Assembly (NCBI GenBank): GCA_024277475.1
Contig: JAJRVC010000216.1
Coordinates: 1-6,348, forward strand
Length of the DNA stretch: 6,348 nucleotides
Source: Deltaproteobacteria bacterium
GTDB taxonomy: Bacteria; Desulfobacterota; Desulfobacteria; Desulfobacterales; JAFDCJ01
Direction: 5' to 3'
A program made the translations under genes and the position numbers. Of this stretch, positions 4,929 to 6,348 are shown piece after piece (positions within the stretch are counted from its first letter, which is position 1; the number at the start of each line of letters is the position of its first letter). The notes below the pieces were generated by a model that was not told where the DNA came from, did no database searches, and was given only the letters and a program-made list of their open reading frames with translations.

Positions 4929-6348
4929 TTACACTTTCCCCGGCAGACAGCCGGGAGCAAAAATATTGTCGGGATCCAGGGCTTTTTTTATCCGATGCAT
5001 AACCTTCCAGCTGGGCCGGGGTGTACCAAAAACATCGTTGTGCTTTTTAAAATCATCCGGGGCTTTTTCCAGCAGCCCATAACCATCATGCCTGGTAACA
5101 AGATCGCAGATGTGCCGCCACTGATCATCACTGAGATCGTTCAAGCTGGAAAGAAACCGGCCGCACCCAAAATCCAGGAAAATATTCGCTGCCGGCAGGC
5201 TGCCATCGAACGTCCGGGTAAACTCGGCTACCCGGTCCAGAGGAAAATCGGCTCGAAAAATAAAAGGCAGCAACGCAAGACGCTCGTAAATTTCACTGAA
5301 CCCACCCCCCAGAACCGGATAATCGTCCTGTTCCAGTAGTTGCAATTTACACTTTTCCAACAATGCTTCGCACTTATTTAGCTGATAATCCACGGTTTTT
5401 GAAAACCCCTCAAAACCGATCACGATCTTTAAATTGCCGAGACCTGGTCCGGCCGAGTTGTGACTGGCGGGGAGGGCGGTCACGTAAATCGGCGAAAGGG
5501 CGGACTTAATGATCGCACGCGCAGCCGCAGCGTACTCGGTCAGAGACCCTTCAGCCGTTAGCGCTGCACATCGCTGGGGTATTGTCGCCACCCGCCAGGT
5601 GACTTCCGTAATAAACCCCAGGGTTCCGGCCGACCCGGTCATCAAACGCGTCATGTCATAGCCGGCCACGTCTTTAACAACCCGGCCGCCCGCTAAAATA
5701 AGCCGTCCTTTGCAATCAACAAATCGGAGACCAAGCAAGAGATCACGGGGAGCTCCGTAGCTCATGCGCTCCGGACCACAGGCCGCAAGTGCCACCAGGC
5801 TGCCAATGGTCGCACCTGCCCGAAAAAAAGGAGGCCTCAGCGGCAACCACTGATTATTGGCCTGCAGTGTCTCCTGAAGTGCATCAAAGGACATTCCCGC
5901 CCCTACTGAGATTACCTGGTTGGGCGCATCATACTCGATGATCTCCGTCAGCGACAGGCTGTTCAGGGGTTGAGCAGGGCGATCGGGCAAATTGCCGAAA
6001 TGGCTCAAGGTTCCCCTGCCCACAGGCATCACGGCCTGTTTTGACGCCGCCGCTTTCTTGATCGATTCAATAATGGATGCCGCAGATGCCTGGCTGTTGG
6101 AAATGCTGTCAGCTCGCGCCAAAACAGGAGCCGGGAAGGATTCTTCCTGAAGATCGCCATTGCCGGACGGCGGGATAATTTTGCCGGGATTTAAAACATT
6201 TTTGGGATCGAATGCCTGTTTAATCTTGCGCTGGGTATCGAAATCATCCTCGGTATAAATCATACGCATACCCGATCGTTTCTCCAGACCGATGCCGTGC
6301 TCGCCGGAAATCGTCCCACCCAGATTTACACAGGCCTGCATGATCTCC
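4929..6348 (-). CDS. GlcD-GlcE fusion flavoprotein, glycolate oxidase (5' end beyond window)
   Basis: The frame is open to the right edge; residues are counted from the internal Met at 6339-6341, which is not the true start. Residues 1-57 are the extreme C-terminus of a GlcD-type FAD-linked oxidase: NLGGTISGEHGIGLEKR near 6-22, then IKQAFDPKNVLNPGKI near 40-55. A Ser/Ala-rich linker of about 23 residues (58-80) without Met or stop leads into a full GlcE-like FAD-binding protein. The GlcE-like part has VGRG at 107-110 with HFG at 114-116, SVGAGM near 145, GATIGSLVALAACGP near 176, and the hallmark GRVVKDVAGYDMTRLM near 219-234 followed by GSAGTLG. It ends with IKKALDPDNIFAPG, echoing the GlcD tail. 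The GlcE part is about 390 residues, slightly longer than E. coli GlcE (about 350). In the usual operon GlcD and GlcE are separate subunits that join GlcF; here the two flavin modules appear to be one chain, and glcF follows on the same strand. Glycolate oxidation to glyoxylate is the likely role; D-lactate or other 2-hydroxy acids are possible. Confidence 0.9.
   Translation of the reverse strand, partial: EIMQACVNLGGTISGEHGIGLEKRSGMRMIYTEDDFDTQRKIKQAFDPKNVLNPGKIIPPSGNGDLQEESFPAPVLARADSISNSQASAASIIESIKKAAASKQAVMPVGRGTLSHFGNLPDRPAQPLNSLSLTEIIEYDAPNQVISVGAGMSFDALQETLQANNQWLPLRPPFFRAGATIGSLVALAACGPERMSYGAPRDLLLGLRFVDCKGRLILAGGRVVKDVAGYDMTRLMTGSAGTLGFITEVTWRVATIPQRCAALTAEGSLTEYAAAARAIIKSALSPIYVTALPASHNSAGPGLGNLKIVIGFEGFSKTVDYQLNKCEALLEKCKLQLLEQDDYPVLGGGFSEIYERLALLPFIFRADFPLDRVAEFTRTFDGSLPAANIFLDFGCGRFLSSLNDLSDDQWRHICDLVTRHDGYGLLEKAPDDFKKHNDVFGTPRPSWKVMHRIKKALDPDNIFAPGCLPGKV

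Overview
The window suggests a Gram-negative, respiring anaerobe, most likely an environmental Desulfobacterota (Desulfobacterales-like) bacterium. This is an inference from three things: the gene set (a glycolate-oxidase-type flavoprotein with its CCG iron-sulfur partner, a pyruvate aldolase and a D-2-hydroxyacid dehydrogenase), the mid-range base composition, and spacers filled with degenerate 7-bp repeats. No rRNA, tRNA, CRISPR array or transposase gene is visible.

All five genes lie on the minus strand, so they are read from right to left. The first is the 3' part of a GlcD-GlcE fusion (4929 to the right edge, truncated by the window). Next come the iron-sulfur subunit GlcF (3503-4762), a HOGA1-like pyruvate aldolase of the DapA/NAL superfamily (2040-2936), an M20 zinc hydrolase (600-1904), and the N-terminal 167 residues of a D-2-hydroxyacid dehydrogenase (1-501, truncated at the left edge). 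Each of the last three full or partial genes starts at a clear ATG; the aldolase and hydrolase have good Shine-Dalgarno sites.

The genes make sense together around glyoxylate. The aldolase most resembles enzymes that split 4-hydroxy-2-oxoglutarate into pyruvate and glyoxylate. GlcDEF oxidises glycolate (or another 2-hydroxy acid) to the 2-oxo acid. The dehydrogenase could reduce glyoxylate or hydroxypyruvate. The M20 enzyme could release the amino acid or acyl substrate that feeds the route. This pathway is inferred from context and not proven.

The spacers are the most unusual part. The 566-bp gap between glcF and the aldolase gene holds two different heptad-periodic arrays (3030-3085 and 3347-3388) and a fold-back element of about 125 bp (3223-3348). 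A third repeat family, built on GATGG/AGGATGGTT words on the minus strand, lies directly after the stop codons of three of the four complete gene ends (4887-4921, 3471-3517, 530-594). In one case it runs into the last codons of glcF.
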